From Burkholderia sp. S171 (GTDB lineage Bacteria; Pseudomonadota; Gammaproteobacteria; Burkholderiales; Burkholderiaceae): a DNA stretch of 64,000 bases. Below the pieces are notes generated by a model. That model was not told the origin of the DNA. It worked only from the letters and a program-made list of their open reading frames with translations, and did not search any database. The stretch covers positions 156,202 to 220,201 of the forward strand of contig NZ_LMUF01000006.1 in NCBI RefSeq assembly GCF_009766085.1, given 5' to 3'. The position numbers were made by a program, and so were the translations under genes. Positions 17,471 through 27,467 of the stretch are shown here, in pieces. How positions within the stretch are numbered: the stretch's first letter is position 1; each line of letters opens with the position of its first letter.

Positions 17471-20131
17471 ATGACCATATCGGGGCGACACACCATCATT
17501 ACTCACGGACGCTTAGCCATACGAGAGCTTCGCCTCGATGCCGCGCGCAATCGACGACACGGCTTACAAATCCTGTCGTTTGAGCAATTGGCGGTGCGTC
17601 TTGCAGGCGGCTTTACTAGGCCGATCGACGATGAGAGTCTCCGCACCGCGATCCAGGTTGTCTTGCCAGCCACTCCGCTCGGCGAGTTGGAGAGCATCAA
17701 ACTGTTGCCCGGTATGATTGATGCGTCGGCCGACTCCCTTCAAAGAGCGTGGCGCGCGGGCATCGATCTAGCGGCGCGTGCCGCGGATCATCCCCGTCTC
17801 GACTCCATCGCGCGACTTGAAGCTGCGGTCCTGGCGCACTTGCCCCCTGGGATGATGCGGCCGGCCGATTTGGTTGCGGAAGCTTGTCTGCGCCTTGATC
17901 ATGCTAAGGCCGTCTTCGGCCCCGTCGAGATCGTCGGAATGACTGAGCTTTCGCCCTGCTGGCGTCCGCTCTTGCAGGCACTGGACGCGTATACCCCAGT
18001 GACATGGACTGCGGGACCGCGCACTACGCCCGCCTGGCTCGAGAGGAGCGGTATCCCCATCACCCGAACCGAGCCTCAAGCGCCCGCCGTGAGCGCCGTT
18101 AGCGCCGCCACCGCCTACCATGAGGCTATCGAAGCAGTTCGCTGGGCTCGGAGCCTATTGGCGTCCGGCGAGGCCAAGCCCGCCGACATTGCCATAGCCG
18201 CTGCCTCGACGGCCGAGTACGACGAGCACTTCCTATCGCTTCGCGCGGACGCCAACCTCGATCTGCACTTCATCCACGGCGTCAAAGTCACGACAACAAG
18301 GGACGGCCAAGCCGCCGCCGCGCTCGCCGACATTCTTATCCGTGGTCTGTCACAGACGCGTATGCGTCGCTTAGCAGCGCTCTGCGGATCCGAGGCAGGT
18401 CCGTTTCAGGCTCTGCCCGTCGGCTGGATGCGCATCCTGCCAACCAACGCGCCGCTGACTTCCGCCGTCGCTTGGACACGCTTGCTTGATCGGCTGACGG
18501 CGGCAAACTGGCCCGACGAGCAGGATCACTCCGCGACGCTGCGCGGCATCATTGGCCTCCTCGCCAACGGCCACGCTGCGGCAGAAGAGATCGGCGCTGC
18601 GCTTCTTAACGGTCGAGCGCTGGCCATCTGGCGCAAGGCGCTGCTGGCCGGTCCATCCGGGTCTCTCGACACGACCATCGAAACTTTGAATCAGGATGAC
18701 GGTTTAGAGGCCTGCGTCTCCGTCACCTGGATGCCAGCCAGCGCATTGGCAGCGTCGCCGCGCCGGTTCGTTCGGCTAGTAGGTCTCAATTCATCGCGTT
18801 GGCCACGCGGCATTTCCGAAGACCGCCTGATCTCGGATCACATCATTCCCACCGTCGAGCTCGATCCGATCCCGGTGGGAGCGGGCGATCGCCGAAATTT
18901 CGAGACAATTCTTGCGACGACTTCGTCTCAGATAGTCCTGTCGCGGTCTCGCCGTGACAGCGAGGGCCGCCTCCTCGGACGCAGTTCACTGCTCGGTGGC
19001 CACTCCGACGAGATCTACATCCATCGCAACGCGATTCCGAACCATGCTTTCAGCGAGACCGACCGACTGATGGCCCGACCGCAAGAGTTTGCGCATGAGC
19101 CGCAGGCGGTCAGTGCAGCGATCTGCTGGCGCGACTGGCACCGCAAGGAGATCACGTCCCATGACGGCCTAGTCCGCTCCGATCATCCTTTACTGCTTGC
19201 CATTTTGGGCCGGACGCAGTCGGCTAGTTCGCTCAAGCTCCTTCTGCGGAGCCCACTAGGCTTTGTTTGGAAATACGGAATGCATATGCAGATGCCCGAG
19301 AGCGGGGCCGATCCGCTCGTCCTCGATGCGCTGAGCATGGGCGACCTCGTCCACACGATGCTGGAGGTCGCACTCCAAAAACTAGAGGCGGCAGGCGGTC
19401 TCGCCAATGCCGACGATAAACAAATCGCAACGGCAGTGCGGGACGCCGCTGGCGAAGTTACGGGTGCCTGGGAGAGTGAACGAGCCGTCCCTCCAGCCGT
19501 CATCTGGCGACGGACGCTAGATGAAGCAAGTGTGCTCACCACCCGCGCGCTCACATATGGCGATGAGCGCCTCACCGACGCCCGATCATATGGCGAGGTG
19601 GCGTTTGGCGGAGCCAGCTCCAAATCAGCCACCGTCGGCCCGTGGGATCCCACAACCGCTGTCGAGATCCCGGACACCGGGTTTCGTATCGCCGGCTATA
19701 TCGATCGCCTCGATCTCTCAGGCGACGGCAAGCGCGCCCTGGTCCGCGACTACAAAACCGGTCGCCCCCCCAAGGACAACATAAGCCTCGACGGCGGCCG
19801 CGAGTTGCAACGCTGCCTCTACGCCTTCGCCGTGAAGGCGCTGCTTGGTGCGGACGTATCGATCAGCGCATCTCTGCTCTACCCGCGCGACGAGATAGAT
19901 CTGCAGCTCGCCGATCCCGAAGCCACCCTGGTCGAAATCACTGGTTATCTTCAGACAGCGCGTGCCAATCTTACAGCCGGCAACGCGCTGATCGGACCGG
20001 ACACCGGCGGGACCTATGACGATCTGGCTTTCGCTTTACCGGCGAACGCGGGCGTCACCTATTGCAAGCGCAAGCTCTCCGCCGCTACCGAAATATTCGG
20101 ATCTGCCGTACAAGTCTGGGAGTCGCATTGA
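17471..20131 (+). CDS. AddB-like PD-(D/E)xK nuclease / inactive helicase subunit
   Basis: An 886-residue protein. The start is fixed by GAGGAG six bases upstream of ATG 17471. The C-terminal third is a RecB/AddB-type nuclease: GYIDRLDLSG then ALVRDYKTGRPP near residue 758, with a following QRCLYAFAVKALLG helix. The N-terminal two thirds look like a degenerate SF1 helicase without a Walker A motif. The Cys cluster that binds the Fe-S centre in classical AddB is not seen. The stop overlaps the start of the AddA-like gene (TGATG). Together they would process DNA ends; the locus between two WYL regulators suggests defence rather than housekeeping repair. Confidence 0.85.
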   Translation: MTISGRHTIITHGRLAIRELRLDAARNRRHGLQILSFEQLAVRLAGGFTRPIDDESLRTAIQVVLPATPLGELESIKLLPGMIDASADSLQRAWRAGIDLAARAADHPRLDSIARLEAAVLAHLPPGMMRPADLVAEACLRLDHAKAVFGPVEIVGMTELSPCWRPLLQALDAYTPVTWTAGPRTTPAWLERSGIPITRTEPQAPAVSAVSAATAYHEAIEAVRWARSLLASGEAKPADIAIAAASTAEYDEHFLSLRADANLDLHFIHGVKVTTTRDGQAAAALADILIRGLSQTRMRRLAALCGSEAGPFQALPVGWMRILPTNAPLTSAVAWTRLLDRLTAANWPDEQDHSATLRGIIGLLANGHAAAEEIGAALLNGRALAIWRKALLAGPSGSLDTTIETLNQDDGLEACVSVTWMPASALAASPRRFVRLVGLNSSRWPRGISEDRLISDHIIPTVELDPIPVGAGDRRNFETILATTSSQIVLSRSRRDSEGRLLGRSSLLGGHSDEIYIHRNAIPNHAFSETDRLMARPQEFAHEPQAVSAAICWRDWHRKEITSHDGLVRSDHPLLLAILGRTQSASSLKLLLRSPLGFVWKYGMHMQMPESGADPLVLDALSMGDLVHTMLEVALQKLEAAGGLANADDKQIATAVRDAAGEVTGAWESERAVPPAVIWRRTLDEASVLTTRALTYGDERLTDARSYGEVAFGGASSKSATVGPWDPTTAVEIPDTGFRIAGYIDRLDLSGDGKRALVRDYKTGRPPKDNISLDGGRELQRCLYAFAVKALLGADVSISASLLYPRDEIDLQLADPEATLVEITGYLQTARANLTAGNALIGPDTGGTYDDLAFALPANAGVTYCKRKLSAATEIFGSAVQVWESH

Positions 20132-23100
20132 TGACCACCACAGTTAAAGTCCTTCGCGATGACGACGCACGCCGCGAGGCGATCAGCGTGCATGATCGCT
20201 CTATCCTGGTCGAGGCCGGAGCCGGGTCGGGTAAGACGGCTGTCATGGCCGGTCGGATCGCGGTTATGTTGGCTGAGGGCATCGCGCCCAAATCCGTCGC
20301 GGCCGTAACATTCACGGAACTAGCGGCCAGCGAATTACTGGTCCGGGTGCGCGACTTCGTCAGCGACCTCGCGGCCGGGAACATCCCGACCGACTTGCGT
20401 ATCGCCTTGCCCGACGGTCTCTCGTATACCCATAAGGACAACCTTGCGACAGCCAGCGCAGCGATTGACGAGATTACCTGCTCAACGATTCACGGCTTCT
20501 GCCAGCGACTGATCAAGCCTTACCCGGTCGAGGCTGATATAGATCCAGGTGCCAGCGTGATGGATCGCAACCAGGCCGACCTCGCCTTTATCGAGATTGT
20601 CGAGACCTGGCTGCGCGAGCAGCTCTCGGGCGCCGAAGGCGGGATCATCGCCGAGATGGTCCTTCAGAATCCGGGCGAGACCGTCGGCCTGATCCACAAG
20701 ATCGTCGGGAACCTACGTCGGCGGCGCACGGTGTCCGCCCCGCCGGTACTCCCCCTCGCGCCGCGCCTACGAGCGTTTCACGACGCGGCAGAGGCTTTCG
20801 CTGAATTCATCAAGACAGCGCCTGCGGTCGAGGAAGAAACGGCGACGTTCGCCGAGCGGTTCGCCGAAATGGCGCGGGCCCTCAATGACGCGCAAGTTGC
20901 CGAAACGCCAGCCGGGCTGGTCCGCCTGCTGATTTCCCGGCCACACGGCGACCTCTGCACCAAGAGCGGACCTTTCGTAGCCTTCAAGAAGAAGGGCAAA
21001 TGGGTCGATGCCGCCAAGCGCGAGGGCTTGGCCAAGGCTGATGGCGAGCGTCTTAATACGGCGGCTGAAAACCACTACGCGGCGTGCTGCGGCGCATGGC
21101 AAACCATGCTCGAGAATGTCGCCAGTCGGGTTCTGTCCGATCTGATTGCCCAGGTGCAGCCGGTCCTACACCGCTTCCGTGTTCATAAGCGCTCAGCGGC
21201 TCTGCTTGATTTTGACGATCTGATCTTTGCGGCGCGCGGACTTTTGCGCGACCACGATGCTGTTCGCCGCGCGCTCGCCGCACGCTTCGCTCACGTACTG
21301 GTCGACGAATTCCAAGACACTGATCCGCTGCAGACGGAGATTTTCTGGCGTCTCTGCGGCGAGCCACCCGCGGACGGCGCAACCGATGACTGGGTGGCAT
21401 TCAGCATCCGTCCCGGGGCCTTATTTCTGGTCGGTGACCCCAAACAGGCGATCTATCGCTTTCGCGGCGCTGACGTGAGCGCATATGTGCGCGCGCGTGA
21501 TGCGTTTCTCGCTCAGGATCCCAAGAGCGTTCTTTCGATCTCGACCAACTTTCGTTCCTGCGCGCCCATTCTGACCTATGTGAACGAGCGCTTCGAAGCC
21601 CTACTGTCGAGCGAGGGACAGCCTGGCTTTGTCGCACTCGATTCCTTTCACGGAGATCGCGGCGAGGCGCTGTGTGTCGCGGCTTTGGATGTGGCTGTCG
21701 CCGACGAAACTGGCAAGGCATCCGCCGAACAGCAGCGTGACGCCGAAGCCGAAGCCGTCGCCGAGATGTGTGGCCGCCTGATTGGCAGCGAGATGATACT
21801 CGATCGCCGCAGCGGCACCGGCCGCCTCTGCCGGCCGGGCGACATTGCCTTGCTCGCCCCCACCGGGAGCGACCTTTGGCGGTATGAAGAGGCGCTCGAA
21901 CGGCAAGGCATCCCTGTAGCCACGCAGGCGGGCAAGGGACTCTTTCGCCGCCAGGAGATTCAGGACCTGATCGCCCTGACCCGCGTCCTCGCCGACCGGC
22001 GCGACAGCCTCGCCTTGGGCGCATTGCTGCGCGGCCCGCTCGTCGGGCTGACCGAAGAAGAGCTTCTCGACATCATCTGGGGGCTGCCGCGATCCAAGGA
22101 TCATCCCGACGCAATACCCAGGCTCCATCTCGGCCTGGACGCCAGCAGCATCGAGCACCCGCTAGCTCGAACGGCGCTCGAGAAGCTGCAGGCGCTTTAT
22201 CGTCGGGCGAATGGCACCACCCCGCACGATCTTCTGTCGCAAGCGGTCGATGTGATGCGGGTGCGCCCCATCCTGCTCGAACGGCACCGCGGACAGGCCG
22301 AGCGCGCACTGGCCAACGTTGACCTCTACCTCAGTCTCACGACCGCCTTCGCGATTCGGGGCCTTCGCGCCTTTGCCGAGACTATGACGGCAGCATGGGC
22401 CGACGAATCACGTGCGGTTGAAGGGCGCCCCGACGCCCAGGAAGAAGCCATCGCCCTCTACACAATGCACGCAGCCAAAGGCCTCGAGTGGCCGATCGTC
22501 GTGCCAGTCAACACCATGACCGGGATCATGGTGCCGGAAACCGCGGTGACCGATCGTGAGAGCGACATCTTCTATTGTCCAGTCTTCGGTGTGCGGCCGG
22601 CCGGCTATGAGAAGGCTCGCGAAGCTGAAAAAGCCGAGCTCGACCGGGAGCGCATCCGCCTGTGGTACGTTGCCGCCACGCGGGCGCGTGAACTGCTTGT
22701 CCTGCCCCGGCTTGATTCAACCCCATCGAAATCGGCCTGGATATCGCTGCTTGACCTCTCGCTCGCCGACCTTCCAGCGCTCGATCTGTCTCACCTTCCG
22801 TCGGACATGGGGGCAACAGCGACCGCCCAAGGCAACTCACAGACTCGCGAGGTCTTTGTGGCAGAAGCAGCAGCGATCGCCGACTGTCACCACCGCTTGA
22901 CCTGGTTGGCTCCAAGCCGTGACGAAGGCAGCACTGTGCCTGTTCTGACGCCGAAAGAGATGGAAATCTGGGCAGCAAACGGCCTTGGTCAGGCGGACGA
23001 GGATGCCTCTGCGACCACCATCCAGGGCGGCCGCGAACGCGGGCTCATTCTGCACAAGCTCCTGGAAGAGGTTCTGACTGGCGAAACCGAAGATGACATG

Positions 23101-23532
23101 GTCTCATTGACCGAACGTGCGCTATTGCTCACCACGGCGATGGGCAAACTGGTCGTTGATGACTCAGCTCAGGGCCTTTCGCCCTTAGAGTTGGCAGGGT
23201 GCGTGACCCGTACCCTCGCCTTGCCAGAAATCGCTGAACTTCGGCCGACTCTTGTACCGGAGTTCTCAGTCTATGCCTCAGTGCTTGTCGATAACGTTGA
23301 ACAGGCGACGGCGGGCGTTATCGACGCCGCGAGCATAGGACCGGATGGCAAGCCGCAAACTGTCATCGATTGGAAAAGCGATATTCAGCCGAGCCCGGAG
23401 ACGACGGAGCATTACCGCGCACAGGTCCGGAACTATCTCGATATGACCGGTACTGAACTCGGGCTGATCGTATTCGTGACGTCGGGCCTTATTTTGCCCG
23501 TTTCGCCCACGCCCACTCTTGCGGCCACCTAA
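20131..23532 (+). CDS. AddA-like UvrD/Rep helicase-nuclease
   Basis: A 1133-residue SF1A helicase with all motifs: GAGSGKT (about 30), VTFTELAASEL, VDEFQDTDPLQ (390), GDPKQAIYRFRG (434), TNFRS (471), TMHAAKGLEW (777) and YVAATRARELL (845). A C-terminal nuclease is marked by VIDAAS and VIDWKSD near 1077. It is the motor partner of the AddB-like protein, translated by a one-base stop/start overlap. Length and architecture match AddA. It differs from a normal chromosomal recBCD/addAB setting by its island context. Confidence 0.9.
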   Translation: MTTTVKVLRDDDARREAISVHDRSILVEAGAGSGKTAVMAGRIAVMLAEGIAPKSVAAVTFTELAASELLVRVRDFVSDLAAGNIPTDLRIALPDGLSYTHKDNLATASAAIDEITCSTIHGFCQRLIKPYPVEADIDPGASVMDRNQADLAFIEIVETWLREQLSGAEGGIIAEMVLQNPGETVGLIHKIVGNLRRRRTVSAPPVLPLAPRLRAFHDAAEAFAEFIKTAPAVEEETATFAERFAEMARALNDAQVAETPAGLVRLLISRPHGDLCTKSGPFVAFKKKGKWVDAAKREGLAKADGERLNTAAENHYAACCGAWQTMLENVASRVLSDLIAQVQPVLHRFRVHKRSAALLDFDDLIFAARGLLRDHDAVRRALAARFAHVLVDEFQDTDPLQTEIFWRLCGEPPADGATDDWVAFSIRPGALFLVGDPKQAIYRFRGADVSAYVRARDAFLAQDPKSVLSISTNFRSCAPILTYVNERFEALLSSEGQPGFVALDSFHGDRGEALCVAALDVAVADETGKASAEQQRDAEAEAVAEMCGRLIGSEMILDRRSGTGRLCRPGDIALLAPTGSDLWRYEEALERQGIPVATQAGKGLFRRQEIQDLIALTRVLADRRDSLALGALLRGPLVGLTEEELLDIIWGLPRSKDHPDAIPRLHLGLDASSIEHPLARTALEKLQALYRRANGTTPHDLLSQAVDVMRVRPILLERHRGQAERALANVDLYLSLTTAFAIRGLRAFAETMTAAWADESRAVEGRPDAQEEAIALYTMHAAKGLEWPIVVPVNTMTGIMVPETAVTDRESDIFYCPVFGVRPAGYEKAREAEKAELDRERIRLWYVAATRARELLVLPRLDSTPSKSAWISLLDLSLADLPALDLSHLPSDMGATATAQGNSQTREVFVAEAAAIADCHHRLTWLAPSRDEGSTVPVLTPKEMEIWAANGLGQADEDASATTIQGGRERGLILHKLLEEVLTGETEDDMVSLTERALLLTTAMGKLVVDDSAQGLSPLELAGCVTRTLALPEIAELRPTLVPEFSVYASVLVDNVEQATAGVIDAASIGPDGKPQTVIDWKSDIQPSPETTEHYRAQVRNYLDMTGTELGLIVFVTSGLILPVSPTPTLAAT

Positions 23533-23968
23533 AACAACGATCCGGGAACCGCGCACGTTATTTTTGGCCTGGATCGTTCTCGACGATGTTGACTGGGATG
23601 CCCTGAATCCGGTAGAGGTCAGATTGACCAACACCGGCATTTTGCTCGTCCGGCAGCAGACGCTTCCACTTTGTATCGAGGATGGCAAGCATCTGATTGT
23701 CAAAGTGCACACAAAGGTCCGGGCGAAGCATGAAGCGCGGACTTTCTGCGCTATCGGAGACGAGACTTTTTACGGGACGCTCGCGCGTGAGCCTGAGGCA
23801 GTTAGCAAGGGGGTCCAGGCCCATTCGGCCGCCGCCCTCCCCCCAGCGGAAATGGACAGCCCATGGATCTTCGACAACAGAAAGCAGGTGGTATTCGCCA
23901 CGTTGCCTCACATGGCGACGGAGGCAACCGCCAAATTGCGAGATTTGCTTCTCACTATGGCGCAGTGA
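23533..23968 (+). pseudogene. Scrambled region with mcrC fragment and an orphan 3' end
   Basis: After the AddA-like stop comes about 80 bases of unassigned sequence, the 200-base mcrC copy, then a plus-strand frame whose end (MDSPWIFDNRKQVVFATLPH onward, stop at 23968) looks like the tail of a real protein. No complete gene is present. The pieces suggest at least two recombination joints. Confidence 0.5.
23613..23812. repeat. mcrC segment, direct repeat copy B (fragment)
   Basis: Nearly identical to 4615-4814 within mcrC, same orientation, with both ends of the match abrupt. Here there is no rest of mcrC, so this is the derived copy. It encodes the RPDLCVHFD-DTKWK nuclease core on the minus strand but cannot make a working protein. 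Confidence 0.9.
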
Positions 23969-23975
23969 AATCAGG

Positions 23976-24242
23976 TTAATAAAGGAAGTAATTTCGTTCG
24001 ATTGGTGGCGGATTCGCTAACGCTCCACGGCGCTCCCGGCCATCACTACCACTTTCTCGCGGGCGTTCATACTCATCGCGGCTTACAACCGGAAGCCGCC
24101 CTCCTACTAAGCTTTTCAATTCCTCGAATGCCTGGTGAAGAAGTGCGCCCCAAGCGCGCTCGACGCTGGTGAGCGTTGCATCGTCCTTCTCGCACGACCA
24201 GCCAGCGCGTGCGGATCGCCCATCCGTAAAACGGGCCTCCAC
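23976..24242 (-). CDS. Doubtful 88-residue open frame, divergent from WYL gene 2
   Basis: A GTG-started minus-strand frame with protein-like composition (SVERAWGALLHQAFEELKSL). No domain is recognised and no ribosome site is clear. It may be the tail of a truncated gene. Confidence 0.3.
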   Translation of the reverse strand: MEARFTDGRSARAGWSCEKDDATLTSVERAWGALLHQAFEELKSLVGGRLPVVSRDEYERPRESGSDGRERRGALANPPPIERNYFLY

Positions 24243-24301
24243 GACCGCTCAAGATTTGGGCCGATAGTGCCGATAACCAGTTGTGAAGAACTTTACTCCC
24301 C

Positions 24302-25321
24302 ATGTCCATGCTCGATCGCTCGATCATTAGCGTACTGCCAGATGGCGCCTCAAGTAACGAATACATCAGCACCCCGGAAGTTCATAGAAGGCTGAGTGTA
24401 TTCGAGCCCGAAATGCCCGTCATCAAGACGGTACAACGACGACTCGAGCGCATGTGCGACGAAGGCCTCGTCGAGCAAGACAAGCGGGGTGTTGCGCTGC
24501 ACTGGCGAAAGCGTGCCGGTGCAAGCGGCATGGCAGCAAAGGCGGGCTCGATGATGACGCGCGATGAGGCGCTCGCGCTGCAGACGCTCAAGCGCTTTTC
24601 CTCGCGGCAGATCCCCGTACTGGTCGCTGAGCACTTGTCCGCCATGTTCCACGTTGCGCAGCACCGGCTGGAAATCGTTCACAGCGAGGACGACCGGCGT
24701 TACTTGAAATGGGCCGATAAAGTCGCGGTTGAAAGCGGCGCATTCACACTGAAATACCCGGTCGTTGATGGTGCCATCTTCTCCGCGGTGTCACAGGCGT
24801 TGTTCTATGAGCGCAAGCTCGAAATCGTCTACCGGCCGCGCAACAAGATAAACAATGAAGAGGCAAAGGTCATTCTTCCGCTAGGGCTCGTAGAAGTAGG
24901 CGGTCTCGTGTACCTGATAGGCGGCACGGAAGGACGTCCGAATCCGACCATGTATCGTCTGGACCGCCTTTGGCGCGCGGCCATGATGCTCGAATCGTTT
25001 GCCTACCCGAAATCGTTCCAGCTCGCCAATTACGTCAGGCAGCAGCGGCAATTTGACTTCATGGTAGAGGGCGAAATCCTGCTGAAACTGCGCTTCTCGC
25101 ATGGCGCAGGCGATCATCTTCTCGAAACTCCTTTCGCCGATGACCAGAAAGACGAGCGTGCGGACGAGCGCCTCGAAGTACAAGGCACCACGCTTCTAAG
25201 CCAGCGACTGCGCTGGTGGCTGCGCTCGTTTGGGCCGACGGTGGAAGTGCTAGAACCGGCAAGCTTGCGCGCGGAACTGGCGAGTGAAGCGCATGTGCTC
25301 GCGGCCATGTACCGCAAATGA
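24302..25321 (+). CDS. WYL-domain transcriptional regulator 2
   Basis: A 339-residue paralogue of the gene at 15897. It has an N-terminal winged helix (VHRRLSVFEPEMPVIKTVQR), a WYL core with FYERKLEIVYRPRN and LPLGLVEVGGLVYLIGG, and a C-terminal LRWWLRSFGPTVEVLEPASL, which matches the same region of paralogue 1. A second ATG two codons in is possible. It lies between the AddAB-like genes and a NERD helicase pseudogene and may control either. Confidence 0.87.
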   Translation: MSMLDRSIISVLPDGASSNEYISTPEVHRRLSVFEPEMPVIKTVQRRLERMCDEGLVEQDKRGVALHWRKRAGASGMAAKAGSMMTRDEALALQTLKRFSSRQIPVLVAEHLSAMFHVAQHRLEIVHSEDDRRYLKWADKVAVESGAFTLKYPVVDGAIFSAVSQALFYERKLEIVYRPRNKINNEEAKVILPLGLVEVGGLVYLIGGTEGRPNPTMYRLDRLWRAAMMLESFAYPKSFQLANYVRQQRQFDFMVEGEILLKLRFSHGAGDHLLETPFADDQKDERADERLEVQGTTLLSQRLRWWLRSFGPTVEVLEPASLRAELASEAHVLAAMYRK

Positions 25322-25357
25322 GCAGGAAACAGTGCTTCTCCTGATACGATAAAAACA

Positions 25358-26548
25358 ATGGCTCGCATACTGCCTCACGGTTGGAAAGCGTTGCGCCTCA
25401 GCGGAGGCGCGCGGCGCGAAATCGAAACCTTGGTCCAGTTCGAGGCAGGACTTCCCGACGAATACACGGTTGATCATTCAGTTCACTGGACGCGTCGCGG
25501 CAATCGAGCAAAAAGCAGGCGCACTCGAAGAAACAGACGACGGTCTGACGAAAACGTATTCCGGAAATAGCAAGAATGTCGCGATTTAACTGGGCGGGCC
25601 GTCGCCGGGCTTCGTAGTCGACTCGACGGGGCGTTCGGCCCGAACAACTATCGCGTCGAGGAACTGCTTTATTGTCCGGATTACACGGTCCGCTATGCCG
25701 CCATCGCTGGAGTCAATCCTTCGCGCGTCGTGGACGCGTCGCGCCGTGACGTGCTTTCCAGTGTGATCGAGCAGATATTGCCTGCCCTCGAAGAACCGCT
25801 ACCCTGCAATAGCCGGATCCATTCATTTTTCGCGGGAAAGCTATCTTTGATGCCCGATGCCGGCGCGATGATCGGCGAAGCATCGAAACTTGTCACACAG
25901 TTGTCGGACGGCCTTACGACGTGGGCGCGTCGCATTGAGGTCAAGCCGTTCCGGCTGCGCGTGATTGGAACAGCAGGCTCCGGAAAGACGCAACTGGCAA
26001 TCGGCGTGCTGCACGACGCCGTAGCGGCGGGGCATCGGGGCTTGTATGTCTGTTACAACCGGCCGCTCGCCGACCACGTGTGCGCGATCGCGCCGCGCGA
26101 AGCGCACGCCATGACGTTCCACCAGTTGTGCGAAGCCGTCGCCAACGAAGCCGGAGGCAGCGCGGTGCAGGCCACGAACCAGGCATTAGTCGATGCGTTG
26201 GCGCTCGGATATCGTCCGGCCGATATTGCGGTGATAACGTTCCAGGGACGGTAAAAGTCGCTTCTTGCTAACCTCGACCAACTCGGTCGCCACCGGCTCC
26301 GCAGTTTCACCGGTAACTACGATGCGGCGGGCATACCGCTCTATCGGGACGGTGACTTTCTGTTAGAAACCGTCGATCGCTTCAAAGGACAATGCGCGCC
26401 TTGTGTGATTCTCACCGAGGTCGACTTTTCAGCGTTTGATGAGGGTTTACTGCGCCGGTTGTTTGTCGGCACGACGCGCGCGACGATGAAACTCATCGAG
26501 GTGATGTCTGAACGAGCAACGCGGATCTTGCTGGAGCGCTGCGCATAG
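25358..26548 (+). pseudogene. NERD-domain SF1 helicase, decayed
   Basis: Several frames together give a NERD nuclease-helicase: MARILPHGWKALRLSGGA at the start, AAIEQKAGALEETDDGLTK (NERD core) in a shifted frame, NPSRVVDASRRDVL, a Walker A GTAGSGKTQLA near 25968, then TFQGR followed by an in-frame TAA at 26252 and on to DRFKGQ and FVGTTRAT (motifs V-VI). Frameshifts, one nonsense codon and a large deletion between motifs I and V make it non-functional. Intact relatives are around 600 residues. Confidence 0.8.
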
Positions 26549-26589
26549 GAAGCCCATCGGATCGCGGCCTCGGTTCGCACAACGACTGC

Positions 26590-26835
26590 TCAAGGGGCGG
26601 GCGTCGAGACATCTGACAGAAGTTCGAGCATGTGTTGCAGGCGTTTCCACTGCGCCTGCATCAGACCCGACGTACGGCTGATCTGAAGCACGCGGGCTCG
26701 CCAATAGCTCTGGCCGAACACGGAGTCGGCGCATTCGGCGCAAAGCACCTGTTCAAGATGTGCGATTGCGGCATCGACGTTCTTGATCGTATACGGACTG
26801 ATACTGGCGAGGCTGATTTTCGTTTTCTCTTTCAT
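26590..26835 (-). CDS. Small 81-residue hypothetical protein
   Basis: The start at 26835 is supported by AAGAGGG five bases upstream; an upstream in-frame start lacks this. The protein is helical (VDAAIAHLEQVL) with no signal peptide or known domain. It faces the helicase pseudogene tail to tail. Confidence 0.45.
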   Translation of the reverse strand: MKEKTKISLASISPYTIKNVDAAIAHLEQVLCAECADSVFGQSYWRARVLQISRTSGLMQAQWKRLQHMLELLSDVSTPAP

Positions 26836-27309
26836 TGACCCTCTTAGGTTGATCCATGCCGCGATGTCGTGTTTCATCTCGCGCCTGTATATAGATCGCG
26901 CTCCGCACGCTCACATCGGGCATTGCAGGATTACCATTTTGAATGCGGTTCGGGACATATCGCGTCCTAATTGCAAGCCCTCGAACTGCGTGGATCAGGA
27001 GAAAGACAAGTGACAAATCACGATTGAGACATCGACTGTCTTGTGAGAGCGTCATTGCCACGAGGCGCTTCAGTCGGCCACCATTGCGTGCAGCCGACAC
27101 CATGGATAGAAAATATGGATTGAACGGTATGCACATCGCTACGCTCCGTCACGACGAAAGTGTGCAGCTCTATCAGACACGATTTGTCGCGACATACCGC
27201 TACAGTGCCGGTGACGGACGACAGTGGCCGCGAAACATCCTACGTAGATATAAGATAGCGACGTGAGCAGGTTTGCCTATTCCAACCGATCAGCCCTGAA
27301 GGAGCCGAC
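26836..27309. other. Gap before the small membrane peptide/dynamin operon
   Basis: About 470 bases without a convincing gene. Short overlapping frames on both strands lack ribosome sites and known domains. The promoter of the dynamin operon should lie here, but no clear boxes are visible. Confidence 0.4.
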
Positions 27310-27444
27310 ATGGTGTCAAATAACTCTCCACTCGAGAGCCTTGCTGCTTTTGCGATTGTTTTCGTTGCGGGCGTATTGTCCACCGCAGTGCTGGGCAAAT
27401 ACATCGACAAGGTGCGCCGCGACGCGCGGGCCGCCGTGCGATGA
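27310..27444 (+). CDS. 44-residue single-span membrane peptide, copy 1
   Basis: ATG at 27310 with GGAG about 6 bases upstream. The peptide starts SNNSPLESLAAFAIVFVAG, has one hydrophobic span (about residues 10-30) and a basic end (KYIDKVRRDARAAVR). A related 48-residue peptide at 34928 shares SNNSP-E-LAAFAIV, a Gly/Ser-rich span and a K/N-YI end. Both are followed by a CxxC zinc-ribbon gene. Copy 1 heads the same-strand series leading to the three dynamins. Confidence 0.65.
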   Translation: MVSNNSPLESLAAFAIVFVAGVLSTAVLGKYIDKVRRDARAAVR

Positions 27445-27467
27445 CCTGAATCAAGATAGGAAACGCA

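Noticed and set aside
20131..23532. Gabija (GajB-like) assignment for the UvrD-type helicase
   Set aside because: The partner is an AddB-like nuclease, not an OLD-family ATPase-nuclease, and the helicase carries its own C-terminal nuclease domain as in AddA.
26943..27266. 107-codon plus-strand frame before the membrane peptide gene
   Set aside because: No ribosome site, atypical composition and overlapped by equally long minus-strand frames.
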